From: Planctomycetaceae bacterium
GTDB lineage: Bacteria; Planctomycetota; Planctomycetia; Planctomycetales; Planctomycetaceae
Direction of reading: 5' to 3'
DNA length: 39,181 nt
Assembly (NCBI GenBank): GCA_021732415.1
Contig: JAKFVC010000007.1
Span: forward strand, 1 to 39,181
Shown: in pieces, positions 7,698-16,675 of the stretch
How the letters are laid out: every line of letters starts with the position of its first letter
Position numbering within the stretch: position 1 is the stretch's first letter
The notes under the pieces: model-generated
Told to the model about the DNA's origin: nothing
Database searches by the model: none
What the model saw: only the letters and a program-made list of their open reading frames with translations
Translations under genes and position numbers: made by a program

Positions 7698-10268
7698 CTA
7701 CTTTCTGTTGGCCGACACCAGCGTATCGAGGTGACGCGCGGTCGCCGTGTGTGTCAGGTAAGTATGCGTAATGCTGTCCGAAAGCGATCGCAAATCCAAC
7801 GCCACGTGCTCCAGGAAATCATCCAGCAACACGCGGTCTTCCAATCCATTTACTGAACAAAACGCCTCTACATCAACCAGTCGCAACGCGGCCTGCGCGG
7901 CCAGCATCAGTTTCTGTTCCGGGCTGCGGACGAACTCGCCCCGATCGCGACTGAGATTCTTGACGTGCTCCGCCAGCGCCACCAGTTGAAAACCGACCGC
8001 GCGAGGATTGGTCTCGTCGACCAACACCAGATCGAGTACCGGTGCCAACTGCAATGTGGTCAGGTAACGATAGCGGTAGGTCATCGAGCTATCGGCAATT
8101 TCGAGCATCGCTTCCAGTCGCGGCAGCAAGTCGGCTTGGGCATCGACCAGCAAGCCACGAATCAACCGCACGGTCTGCAACGCACGTTCGATGCGGCGAC
8201 CGATATCAAGGAACCGCCAGCCCGGACCACGCGTCATGCTGTCTGTACTAATACCACTAAACGCCGAGAGCAACATCAACAGATGATTCAGCGGCATCAG
8301 CGCTTCACCCAGATCAACCTCGACCGATTCATCGTCGCTGGTCTGTGGATGAAGCTCCAGCTGATTCACAATCCGCCAGCCGTCGACCGAGATGCGATCG
8401 CGCACGATCGACGCGGTCCGATTGGCATTGTGCAGAGTTTCCAGCAATCCCCCTTTGCGCTTGGGATCGTACAGAAATTCCCACACCGCCTCACGCAACT
8501 TGGGCCAGGCTTCGGGATCTTCTAAATCCAGGTCGGCGACTGGTGATTCCCAGGTGTCGTCCAACGCCACGAACAACATGTGCAGCTCGGCCAGTCCGGC
8601 GGGTTGCAGTTCACTCGTCATGCGGGCCACGACGCTGCGGACGTGACGCACCTTGGCTTCGGATCGCTCAATCAGCCGTCCGAGCCAGAAGAGATGATCG
8701 GCGGCCCGGCTGGGAAGGTCGTTGCCGGTGCGTCGCAGTTCCAGCGCTGTACTCAGTGGACGCAATAGTGACACCGATTCCACGGGCCGATCCGAGAGGA
8801 TCCACACATCCTTACTGCGCTGTCCCGCGGTCATCGACTCGGTCAGCATTTCCGCCCGAGGTGCGACTCGTGACAACCCGCCGGGCATGATCTGATAGCC
8901 CCCGTCGTGCGCGACTGCATAGGCGCGGAAGGTGACGTGCCACGGCTGCAATTCCGTGCCGTTCCAGATCGGGGCAGTCGACCCCGGAATCGGCTCCTGG
9001 GCAACAAACTGATTCGGACGAGCTCGCATTTCGGCCAGTAACTTCGCCTTGTCGTCAGCGGACAGCAACCATCCGGCGTGTGTCCGCACCTTACGTTGGC
9101 GGAAGGCCGGGCGAATGATCAGCTTGTCGAAGTTTTCTTCAACATACAGCCGTTGTTCGCGCTGACCGCACCACCAGGTTTGGGCTCCCAGCAATTTGAG
9201 GTCTTGCCCCAGCAGATGGCGGCAGATGGCCGGCAAGTACGGTTGCAGAATGGGAGCTTCCAGGTATCCGCTACCGAGCGCATTGGCGATCACGACCTGT
9301 CCGTCGCGCGCCGCTTGAACGAGACCCGGAATTCCCATAATCGAATCGGGGTTCAGCTCGAGAGGATCGCAATCCGCATCGACCATGCGCCGCAGGATGA
9401 CATCGACCGGCAGCAGTCCGCCTAAGGTCTTCAGGTAGACCCCGACCCCACGCACCGTGAGGTCGCCGCCTTCCACCAGCGCATAACCCAGATACCGGGC
9501 GAGGTACACGTCTTCGAAGTAGCGTGAACTGCTCGGCCCTGGTGTGAGCAAAACGACGCGGGGATTCTCGCGGTGCTGGCGCGCCAGATTCGCCAGCGTG
9601 TTCCGCAACGTGATGAAGAACGACGCCAGTCGCACGACGTTGGAGTTCTGAAAATCCTGCGGTAATGTGCGGGAGACAATGATCCGGTTCTCGACCGCAT
9701 AGCCGGCACCCGATGGGCCTTGCGTGCGATCTCCCAACACGGCCCAACTGCCGTCGGAACGCCGGGCCAACTGGGCCGCATACCAATGGAGGAACACTCC
9801 AGTAGGCGGCACGATGCCCGCACACGGGGGCAGATATCCCGGGTGTTGGAAGATCGCATGTGGCGGCAGCACACCGGATTTCAGGACCGTTTGCGGCCCA
9901 TAGATATCCGCGAGAAATTTGTCTAGCAACAGTGCCCGCTGCTGCACGGCTTCGGACAACGGCTCCCATTCCGATTCCGGCAACAGAATCGGCAACGGGT
10001 CCAGGTCCCAGGGACGTTCGAGATCCTGCGACGCACCGTAGACGTTATACGTCACTCCGTTTTCGCGCAGCAGGCGGCGGGCCTGCTCGGTGCGTTGAGT
10101 CAGGCCGTCGGCTCCCAATTCGTCCAAGCTCGGTACGAACTGGGCCCAAGCCGGACGAATGCCGCCGCCAGCCGACACCATTTCGTCATAGAACTGGTGG
10201 GACGGCTGATAAAGTGACGCGAACTCGCCGGTCGGGTGAGCACTCACCGTACCGGTGGTTAAACTCAT
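7698..10268 (-). CDS. Circularly permuted ATP-grasp ligase fused to tandem Alpha-E domain
   Basis: This is an 856-residue fusion. Residues about 35-490 match circularly permuted ATP-grasp type 2 proteins: GIRPAWAQFVPSLDELGADG near the start, NRIIVSRTLPQDF (194-206), LTPGPSSSRYFEDVYLARYL (241-260), NALGSGYLEAP, and the C-terminal PGGLSRVAP. Residues about 515-850 are an all-helical Alpha-E region with the two hallmark ER motifs, GRLIERSE (Glu534-Arg535) and GRRIERAL (Glu694-Arg695), so both tandem copies are present. ATP-grasp enzymes form amide or peptide bonds through an acyl-phosphate. The Alpha-E role is unknown but is tied by context to peptide synthesis with transglutaminases. In many genomes these two parts are separate genes; here they are one polypeptide. 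The start has AGGGAG about 11 nt upstream. Confidence 0.9.
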   Translation of the reverse strand: MSLTTGTVSAHPTGEFASLYQPSHQFYDEMVSAGGGIRPAWAQFVPSLDELGADGLTQRTEQARRLLRENGVTYNVYGASQDLERPWDLDPLPILLPESEWEPLSEAVQQRALLLDKFLADIYGPQTVLKSGVLPPHAIFQHPGYLPPCAGIVPPTGVFLHWYAAQLARRSDGSWAVLGDRTQGPSGAGYAVENRIIVSRTLPQDFQNSNVVRLASFFITLRNTLANLARQHRENPRVVLLTPGPSSSRYFEDVYLARYLGYALVEGGDLTVRGVGVYLKTLGGLLPVDVILRRMVDADCDPLELNPDSIMGIPGLVQAARDGQVVIANALGSGYLEAPILQPYLPAICRHLLGQDLKLLGAQTWWCGQREQRLYVEENFDKLIIRPAFRQRKVRTHAGWLLSADDKAKLLAEMRARPNQFVAQEPIPGSTAPIWNGTELQPWHVTFRAYAVAHDGGYQIMPGGLSRVAPRAEMLTESMTAGQRSKDVWILSDRPVESVSLLRPLSTALELRRTGNDLPSRAADHLFWLGRLIERSEAKVRHVRSVVARMTSELQPAGLAELHMLFVALDDTWESPVADLDLEDPEAWPKLREAVWEFLYDPKRKGGLLETLHNANRTASIVRDRISVDGWRIVNQLELHPQTSDDESVEVDLGEALMPLNHLLMLLSAFSGISTDSMTRGPGWRFLDIGRRIERALQTVRLIRGLLVDAQADLLPRLEAMLEIADSSMTYRYRYLTTLQLAPVLDLVLVDETNPRAVGFQLVALAEHVKNLSRDRGEFVRSPEQKLMLAAQAALRLVDVEAFCSVNGLEDRVLLDDFLEHVALDLRSLSDSITHTYLTHTATARHLDTLVSANRK

Positions 10269-10340
10269 TTTCGCTGCATCTCCCTATGACTTCGACGACC
10301 GATCGTGGTCTCCGTGGCCGATTCCGCTAGCGTTGGAATA

Positions 10341-10359
10341 CAGACGCTGGCAGCGTCTG
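10341..10359. repeat. Short hairpin repeat in operon gap
   Basis: CAGACGCTG and CAGCGTCTG flank one base, then comes CCACGGGGG. A diverged sibling, CGACGCTAGCCGCGTCG followed by GCCACGGGG, sits near 24447-24472. It lies in the 120-nt gap between two genes of the peptide-modification operon and could act as an intra-operon processing or attenuation hairpin. Confidence 0.6.
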
Positions 10360-10388
10360 CCACGGGGGTCCTATTTCTTCCTACATCG

Positions 10389-13300
10389 TCACGGACCATT
10401 CCCCGGCATGGCCGGATACACTGGCCGCCGCAGGTCCAACGTCAGCGGATAATCCGCATTGATTTCGACCGGCGGCACTGCCTGTGAACCTGGAGTATGC
10501 CCGATTGACGAGAATCTCGCTACCCGGCGGCTCTCTGCTACGTTGGCGTTCACTGGGAAGAACTCGAAGTTGAGCCCTCCCGGATGCGAAACATCCCACT
10601 TACATCCGCCAATGGACCGTTGATTCCAGGCGTCGATGAGATCAAATACCAGCGGTGCATGCGGGGGAATCGTCGGGTGCAGGCACGAGGGTGGCTGCCA
10701 GGCCCGGAACCTTACGGCACCGACATATTCGCCCTGGACTCCGGTCGCCCGCAGCGGGACCCGTCGTCCGTTGCAAGTGACGACGTGCCGCAGATCGGTC
10801 ATCCCCTTCACCTTGACTTGGACGCGTTCGACCGACGAATCGACGTACCGAGCCGTGCCGCCAGCCCCCGGTTCTTCACCCAGGACGTTCCACGGCTCGA
10901 CAGCTTGCCGAACTTCTAACGTCAGGCCCTTTTGCTCGATCTGGCCGATGAAAGGATAGCGGAACTCGAAGTGCGGGGCGAACCATTCACGATCAAACTC
11001 GAAGCCCGCCTCGGCCAGGTCCTCGAGAACCTCGCCGAAGTCTTGTGAGACGAAGTGCGGCAGCATGAACTTGTCGTGCAGCGACGTCCCCCAGCGTACA
11101 AGCGGTTGACGGTACGGTTTCTTCCAGAACCACGCCAGCATGGCCCGCACGAGCAACTGTTGAGTCAAGCTCATTCGTTCGTGCGGCGGCATTTCAAACC
11201 CGCGCATCTCGACCAGTCCCAGGCGACCGGTTGAACTGTCCGGGGAGTACAACTTGTCGATGCAGAACTCGGCACGATGCGTGTTGCCGGTCAAGTCGAC
11301 CAGCAGGTTGCGGAACAAGCGATCGACCAGCCACGGCGGGACAGAACCCGTCAATGGCACTTGCGAACACGCCAGCTCCAGTTCATAAACATTCTCGTTA
11401 CGGCCTTCGTCGGCGCGGGGGGCCTGACTCGTCGGACCGATGAACAGCCCCGAGAACAGGTACGAGAGCGACGGGCGATTGTTCCAATAACCCACCAGGC
11501 TGGCCAGCAAGTCGGGCCGTCGCAAGAACGGGCTGTCCTTGGGCGACGGTCCGCCGAGGACGATGTGATTACCGCCACCGGTGCCCGTGTGTTTGCCATC
11601 CAGCATGAACTTTTCGGTACACAACCGTGACTGACGGGCCTCTTCGTAGAGGATGCTGGTGTTGTGGACCAGTTCGCGCCAGTTGTTAGCCGGCTGCAGA
11701 TTGACTTCGATGACTCCGGGATCCGGGGTCACGCCAAACTGTTCGACACGGTAGTCGCGGGGCGGCGTATAGCCTTCAATGCGGACCGCCAACGACAACT
11801 GAGCGGCAGTCTCCTCGACTGCGGCGATCAGTTCGAGGTACTCTTCGATCAAGGCGACGGGAGGCATGAAGACGTGCAAGACGCCACCCCGTGCTTCGAC
11901 ACACAGCGCGGTGCGAATCGAGTTCACTGCCGATTCATTCAACCTGGGTGCCACGTCAGTCGTCGCGGCCGTCGCCTGGTAAGTCGTCGCGATCGGGGTC
12001 GTGGAGGTCGCGAGATCCGGTTCCATCACGGCAGCGGTTCCCCCCGCGAGGTCCGTGTCCTGCCCCAGTCCCAGACCGTCGCCGAAACCGAGCATGGCTT
12101 TGCTGGCCGCTTCCACTCCGGCGTTGGCCATCTGCGTAACCCAGCGCAGCGACTGGGCGACCGGCGGCTCACCCGTGCCGTAGGGATGGCCATTTCCGTT
12201 GCCATTGCCATTCCCGTTGGGATTCACGCTGTAGCTGTACGGATTAGGTCGATTTTCGCGATACGTTGCGGTGTGCAACTCGGGCCGGTCAGCCAGCGGA
12301 TCACGTTGGTGGATTTGAGGCGCATCTCCCGGAGCCACCCACGGCAACGAATCCAGCGGCAACCGATAGCCCATCGGCGAATCACCGGGAATCAAATACA
12401 TCCGCTCCTGACGCAGGAACCACGGACCACTTTTCCATGTGATATTAGTGGGCGTATCGGTCGCCGGCTTCAACGGCAGCACGAAACCCACGACCTCATT
12501 GAGCCCCTTCTCTAACAGCTTGGCCAGCCGTGTCCGCTCTTCGGGCTTCTTGAGGTTCGACTGCAAAGGATCCACATTGACCGGCAGCTTGCGCTCCTTC
12601 AGCAAGTGGAACCACGTATCTTCGTAGCCCGGCAGGATATGTTCCGTATTCACTTGCAACCGCTCGGCGAGGCGATTGATGAAGTTATGGGCATCGCCTG
12701 AATCGCAGCCATAATCTCGATCGTCCTGGGCGATCAGTTCTGGATTCTTCCAGATCTGTTGCTTGTCCTTCCGCCAGTAGCAGGTCAAAGCCCAGCGCGG
12801 CAGTGGTTCACCGGGATACCATTTGCCCTGGCCATAATGCAGCAACGGACTTGTTGCGAATTTGTCGGCCATCCGCAGGAACAGCGTCCCGGCCAGCTTC
12901 CGCTTGTTCTTGCCGAGGGCTCCCGTGTTCCACTCATCGCCATCGCGGTCGTCGATTGAAACAAACGTGGGCTCGCCACCCATCGTGAAGAGCTTCGGTC
13001 CCTTCGCCAGCTCGCGGTCGACTTCTTCGCCCAGATGTTCGATCGAAGTCCACTGCTCTTCCGTGTAAGGCTTCGTAACGCGCGGATCCTCATGAATGCG
13101 CTGGACCGACATGTCGAACCCGAATTTGCATTCGCAATCTTCGACGCCGCCGGTGATCGGGGCAGCCGATTCCGGATCCGGAGTCGCCGCCAATGGGATA
13201 TGACCTTCCCCAGCCAGCAGTCCCGAGGTCGGGTCGAGACCCACCCAGCCGGCACCCGGCAGAAACACTTCCGCCCAGGCATGCAGATCGGTGAAATCGG

Positions 13301-13967
13301 TGAGGGATCCCGTGGGGCCTTCAATCGGAGCCTGATCCGGCTTCAACTGGATCAGGTAACCCGACACAAACCGGGCCGCCAAACCCAAGTGCCGCACCAG
13401 TTGCACCAGCAACCAGGCCGAATCGCGGCACGAACCACTCTTCTTAGTCAGCGTTTCCTCGCCGGTCTGCACACCCGGCTCCAGCCGGATCACATAGCCG
13501 ACCGCTTCATGCACGTAGCGATTCAGATCGACGAGGAAGTTGACCGTGCCAACCGACTTATGAGGAGCCCCAGCGACGAACGCATCTAACTTCGGCGATG
13601 ATTTCTCCAAGGCCAAATACGGGTGCAGCTGCGTCTTGGCCGCTTCGGAGTACTCGAACGGGAAGTCGTTCGCCTCGGGTTCCAGAAAGAAATCGAACGG
13701 ATTGATCACGGTCATTTCCGCGACCACGTCGACTTCCACGACGAATTCGGACGTCTTTTCCGGGAAAACCAGGCGTGCCAGAAAATTGCCGTACGGGTCC
13801 TGCTGCCAGTTCAGGAAGTGCGATTCCGGCGTGATCTTGATCGAATAACTGGTAATGGGCGTCCGGCAATGCGGAGCCGGCCGCAAGCGGACGACCTGCG
13901 GCGAAACGGTAATGGTACGGTCGTAGTGGTACGCGGTGCGATGGTGCAAGGCCACACGAATGGTCAT
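10389..13967 (-). CDS. Transglutaminase fused to DUF2126 COOH-NH2 ligase
   Basis: This is a 1192-residue protein. Residues 1-90 form the transglutaminase N-terminal domain (HHRTAYHYDRTI ... VRLRPAPH). The core has Cys180 (KKSGSCRDSAW), His229 (TDLHAWAEV) and Asp245 (GWVGLDPTS), a complete triad. From about residue 280 onward it is DUF2126, with KLFTMGGEPTFVSIDDRDG (325-343) and, in the C-terminal half, GKHTGTGGGNHIVLGG (791-806) and EMRGFEMPPHERMS, residues typical of the glutamine-synthetase-like ligase fold. Family knowledge: this fusion is the predicted circularly permuted amidoligase partner of Alpha-E/ATP-grasp proteins. A low-complexity linker (about 575-680) includes an (Asn-Gly) run at 583-592. 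It is the first gene of the three-gene minus-strand operon. No clear Shine-Dalgarno precedes the ATG. Confidence 0.9.
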   Translation of the reverse strand: MTIRVALHHRTAYHYDRTITVSPQVVRLRPAPHCRTPITSYSIKITPESHFLNWQQDPYGNFLARLVFPEKTSEFVVEVDVVAEMTVINPFDFFLEPEANDFPFEYSEAAKTQLHPYLALEKSSPKLDAFVAGAPHKSVGTVNFLVDLNRYVHEAVGYVIRLEPGVQTGEETLTKKSGSCRDSAWLLVQLVRHLGLAARFVSGYLIQLKPDQAPIEGPTGSLTDFTDLHAWAEVFLPGAGWVGLDPTSGLLAGEGHIPLAATPDPESAAPITGGVEDCECKFGFDMSVQRIHEDPRVTKPYTEEQWTSIEHLGEEVDRELAKGPKLFTMGGEPTFVSIDDRDGDEWNTGALGKNKRKLAGTLFLRMADKFATSPLLHYGQGKWYPGEPLPRWALTCYWRKDKQQIWKNPELIAQDDRDYGCDSGDAHNFINRLAERLQVNTEHILPGYEDTWFHLLKERKLPVNVDPLQSNLKKPEERTRLAKLLEKGLNEVVGFVLPLKPATDTPTNITWKSGPWFLRQERMYLIPGDSPMGYRLPLDSLPWVAPGDAPQIHQRDPLADRPELHTATYRENRPNPYSYSVNPNGNGNGNGNGHPYGTGEPPVAQSLRWVTQMANAGVEAASKAMLGFGDGLGLGQDTDLAGGTAAVMEPDLATSTTPIATTYQATAATTDVAPRLNESAVNSIRTALCVEARGGVLHVFMPPVALIEEYLELIAAVEETAAQLSLAVRIEGYTPPRDYRVEQFGVTPDPGVIEVNLQPANNWRELVHNTSILYEEARQSRLCTEKFMLDGKHTGTGGGNHIVLGGPSPKDSPFLRRPDLLASLVGYWNNRPSLSYLFSGLFIGPTSQAPRADEGRNENVYELELACSQVPLTGSVPPWLVDRLFRNLLVDLTGNTHRAEFCIDKLYSPDSSTGRLGLVEMRGFEMPPHERMSLTQQLLVRAMLAWFWKKPYRQPLVRWGTSLHDKFMLPHFVSQDFGEVLEDLAEAGFEFDREWFAPHFEFRYPFIGQIEQKGLTLEVRQAVEPWNVLGEEPGAGGTARYVDSSVERVQVKVKGMTDLRHVVTCNGRRVPLRATGVQGEYVGAVRFRAWQPPSCLHPTIPPHAPLVFDLIDAWNQRSIGGCKWDVSHPGGLNFEFFPVNANVAESRRVARFSSIGHTPGSQAVPPVEINADYPLTLDLRRPVYPAMPGNGP

Positions 13968-14110
13968 CTCACGGACTTTCTGAATTTCGTCAATTCTTCA
14001 ATAAGTGAGACGCAGACGAAACGGGTCTGGCTCACCGGAGCGGCAGTATGTGTTGGCCATCCATGACGCATCTCTCAATTCAGTAACTGCCATCCTGCAG
14101 AACCAGGCTG

Positions 14111-14252
14111 ATGGGAGGGCGAGGCTCCTGCCGAGCCGAAAGCGAGCTTTAGCTCGGAGTCCGCCGGCGGCTGATTTCATGCCTCCGGCGGACGCCGACC
14201 TTCGGTCGCCTTAGGCTCGGCGGGGTACCCTCTGGGTCCCTCGCCCTCCCAT
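14111..14252. repeat. Dispersed palindromic repeat, family A, copy 2
   Basis: The left arm ATGGGAGGGCGAGGCTCC begins at 14111 and the right arm ends CCTCGCCCTCCCAT at 14252. The central GCCGGCGG/CCTCCGGCGG palindrome is kept. Relative to the other copies the right arm is altered in the middle by roughly ten extra or changed bases (near 14224-14236). Confidence 0.88.
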
Positions 14253-14676
14253 CCACCGTAATATTCACCAACATCAAGTACAAAACGAGTCGTCGAGACA
14301 GTTCTAGCGATCTTCCCAATTGTGCTGGTGGGAAAACTTTCGCCAGTTTGCCGCGCGACTCGCAAGGCAATCATGACACATGATCGCCCGCTTGCCCACC
14401 ACTCGACAGCGTCCAATCAGAAAAGAACTTGCGTCAATAACTGATATCCGGCGCTGCCGCGACAGTCAGCAGCCACTGCCCATTTTGCATGCACGTGCAG
14501 GGTCTGTCAGGGCCGATTTCCGAATGATTATCTGGAAGCCCTTCTAAAGGCAACTGCTATGCCGCCGCAGAACGCCTACCTAAGGCGTGTTTGATCAATC
14601 TACCTACTATTCGCGGAGCAGAGTCACCAAAACACACTCGGAGCCGTGTTTGGCAAATCATCCCCCGGGAAAATTC

Positions 14677-14807
14677 ACCACGGAGACACGGAGAACACAG
14701 AGATTTAAGAAGAGGGAGTTAGCCACAGAAAGACACAGAAGAAACACAGAATCACAAGACGAATTCTATTCCTAATTTCTGTGTTTCTTCTGTGTCCTTC
14801 TGTGGCT
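14677..14807. repeat. Hairpin repeat, 'ccacggagacacgg' family, copy 1
   Basis: A leader, CACCACGGAGACACGGAG, starts near 14677. It is followed by 30-bp arms at 14721-14750 and 14778-14807 that pair with one mismatch. The same leader and hairpin occur at 27717-27846. Confidence 0.85.
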
Positions 14808-15096
14808 AAAAAACGCGTGTAAAATCGACTCTCCGTCTTCTGTGCCGTAAATGGTCCACTGGTTCCGGTTGGTTTTTGATACATCAAACACGGCCAAGGC
14901 GTGGTCTCACCGCGAGACCCAGTCCAGCAGAATTGCATCAGTGGTTTTTCATATCATGCGGGCATCCAACCGCCATACGAACGCATAAGTAACCTATACC
15001 GCGTTGGCAATTCCAGTTGCATCGATTAGCATAGGACGCATTCGACCGTTGTCCGAAGCGTCGGCTGTTCCTGAAGACTCAAAGGGGAGTTGTTCC

Positions 15097-16368
15097 ATGC
15101 GAGTGGTACGTTGCGCCAGTGTTGTCTGGATCGTAGCCGTGGCGATGACCTCGCTGGCTGGGGCACAAGAGTGGACTCGCTTCCGCGGGCCCAACGGGTC
15201 GGGCATCAGCGATGCCAAGTCGATCCCCACGACGTGGACCGACAAGGACTATCACTGGAAGGTCGAACTACCCGCCGCGGGACACTCCTCCCCAGTCCTG
15301 TGGGGCGACAGAATCTTCCTCACCGGTGCCAATGACGCCACCGCGGAACGCAAGGTTTTCGCCCTGAATACGAGCGGCAAGGTGCTGTGGACCCAGAGCT
15401 ACACTTCCGCCGTCCACAAGCGGCACAAGCTCAACAGCTTCGCGTCGCCCTCGGCCGCCTGTGACGCCGACATGGTCTATTATTCCTGGTCGGCCCCCGA
15501 GGAATACACGCTGCTGGCGATGACCCACGACGGCAACGAAAAGTGGAAACGCAATCTCGGTTCTTACGTCAGCCAGCACAGTGCCGGTGTCTCACCCATT
15601 CTCTACGAGAATCTCGTCATCCTGGTGAATTCCCAGGACAAAGACGGCGGCGGACAGAGCAGCGTCATCGCGGTCGACAAGAAGACCGGCGAGACCGTCT
15701 GGCAATTGCCTTGCGAGAGCACGACCGTCCCCTACTCGACCCCCTGCTTCCGCAAGAATTCGTCCGGCAAGGACGAGCTGATCATGAATGAATCGAATAT
15801 GGGGATGAAGGCCCTCGATCCGCTGACGGGAAAGGTCGTCTGGGAGATTCCCTCGCTGATCAACAAACGCAGCGTCAGTTCGCCCGTCATTACGGCGGGT
15901 GGCTTGATCACCATTTCGTGTGGTTCGGGTAATGGCGGCAATTTCCTGGTGGCCGTCCATCCGAAAGACAGCGCCGATCCGATGGCCGGTACCATCGCCT
16001 ACAAGGTCGATAAAGTCGGACCTTATGTGCCCACACCGATTGCCAAAGGCGATTGGCTGTTCATGATCTCCGACGGTGGAATTGCCACCTGCGTCAACGC
16101 CAAGACCGGTGCAGAAGTCTGGCAAAAGCGGGTCGGCGGCACGTTTTACGGTTCCATGATCTGCATCGGCGACAAGCTGTATTGTCCCTCCGCCGATGGC
16201 GAAGTCGTCGTCCTGTCGGCGACCGACAACTATGAGCTGATCGCCCGCAACCCGCTGGGCGAGACGATGCATTCCACGCCTGCCGTGGCCGGTGGTCGTT
16301 TGTATCTCCGCACGCTGAACCACCTGATTTCGATCGGTGGCGAGAAGCCGAAACTGGCGCTGAAGTAG
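15097..16368 (+). CDS. Secreted PQQ-like beta-propeller protein
   Basis: I set the start at the ATG at 15097, which has GGGGAG just upstream and opens directly into a signal peptide (MRVVRCASVVWIVAVAMTSL, then AGAQEW). The in-frame codons from 15004 are leader sequence. The mature part begins EWTRFRGPNGSGISDA, the usual opening of planctomycete PQQ-like propellers. It is followed by repeated blade motifs: ALNTSGKVLWTQ, AVDKKTGETVWQLP, ALDPLTGKVVWEIP, CVNAKTGAEVWQKRVGG. At 423 residues it has room for a complete 7-8 bladed propeller. Such proteins resemble BamB or PQQ-dehydrogenase scaffolds, but the cofactor is often absent and the role is unknown. It is probably periplasmic and monocistronic, followed by convergent repeats. 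Confidence 0.88.
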   Translation: MRVVRCASVVWIVAVAMTSLAGAQEWTRFRGPNGSGISDAKSIPTTWTDKDYHWKVELPAAGHSSPVLWGDRIFLTGANDATAERKVFALNTSGKVLWTQSYTSAVHKRHKLNSFASPSAACDADMVYYSWSAPEEYTLLAMTHDGNEKWKRNLGSYVSQHSAGVSPILYENLVILVNSQDKDGGGQSSVIAVDKKTGETVWQLPCESTTVPYSTPCFRKNSSGKDELIMNESNMGMKALDPLTGKVVWEIPSLINKRSVSSPVITAGGLITISCGSGNGGNFLVAVHPKDSADPMAGTIAYKVDKVGPYVPTPIAKGDWLFMISDGGIATCVNAKTGAEVWQKRVGGTFYGSMICIGDKLYCPSADGEVVVLSATDNYELIARNPLGETMHSTPAVAGGRLYLRTLNHLISIGGEKPKLALK

Positions 16369-16378
16369 GCGTAGCCGA

Positions 16379-16669
16379 TTCGTAGGACGGGGCTCCAGGC
16401 CCGTCCAAACGGCCCGCATTCGCCAAACGACTTCATCAATCAATAGATTCCTGAATTGGGTGCCACTGGCTATGCCAGTGCCGAGAGTCTATCGTCACCC
16501 TGTCCGGCAACGCACTGGCACAGCCAGTGGCACCCAAATTCTGGCTTATTGAAGCAGCTCTACCTCGATGAACAAATCGAGCCGTGTGCTGCGCGAAGTT
16601 CGCGAGAGGTGAACTTGTTTCAAGTTGAATGTGACGGGCTCGGACGGGCCTGGAGACCCGTCCTACGAA
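16379..16669. repeat. Long inverted repeat (28-bp arms) enclosing a second hairpin
   Basis: The outer arms 16379-16406 and 16642-16669 match with one mismatch. Each arm is itself palindromic (GGACGGGG...CCCGTCC). Inside is the 'tgccactggc' hairpin, 16456-16481 with 16512-16537, also with one mismatch over 26 bp. The whole unit fills the gap between convergent genes ending at 16368 and 16676 and may serve as a bidirectional terminator. Confidence 0.88.
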
Positions 16670-16675
16670 CCTGCG

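Larger units (their letters stand above)
13968..15096. other. Divergent intergenic region, 1.1 kb, no gene
   Basis: This gap separates the peptide-modification operon (leftward) from the PQQ propeller gene (rightward), so both promoters should lie here. It contains family A copy 2 (14111-14252) and the 14677-14807 repeat. I see no credible coding sequence in the remainder and cannot fix a promoter with confidence. Confidence 0.6.

Noticed and set aside
11664-12515. A 283-codon open frame opposite the DUF2126 gene
   Set aside because: It mirrors a highly conserved gene on the other strand, and its His/Arg/Gln-rich product is typical of antisense frames in GC-rich coding DNA.
15592-16443. A 283-codon open frame opposite the PQQ-like propeller gene
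   Set aside because: The forward frame has a signal peptide, a ribosome binding site and blade repeats. The reverse frame has none and runs out of the gene into a repeat.
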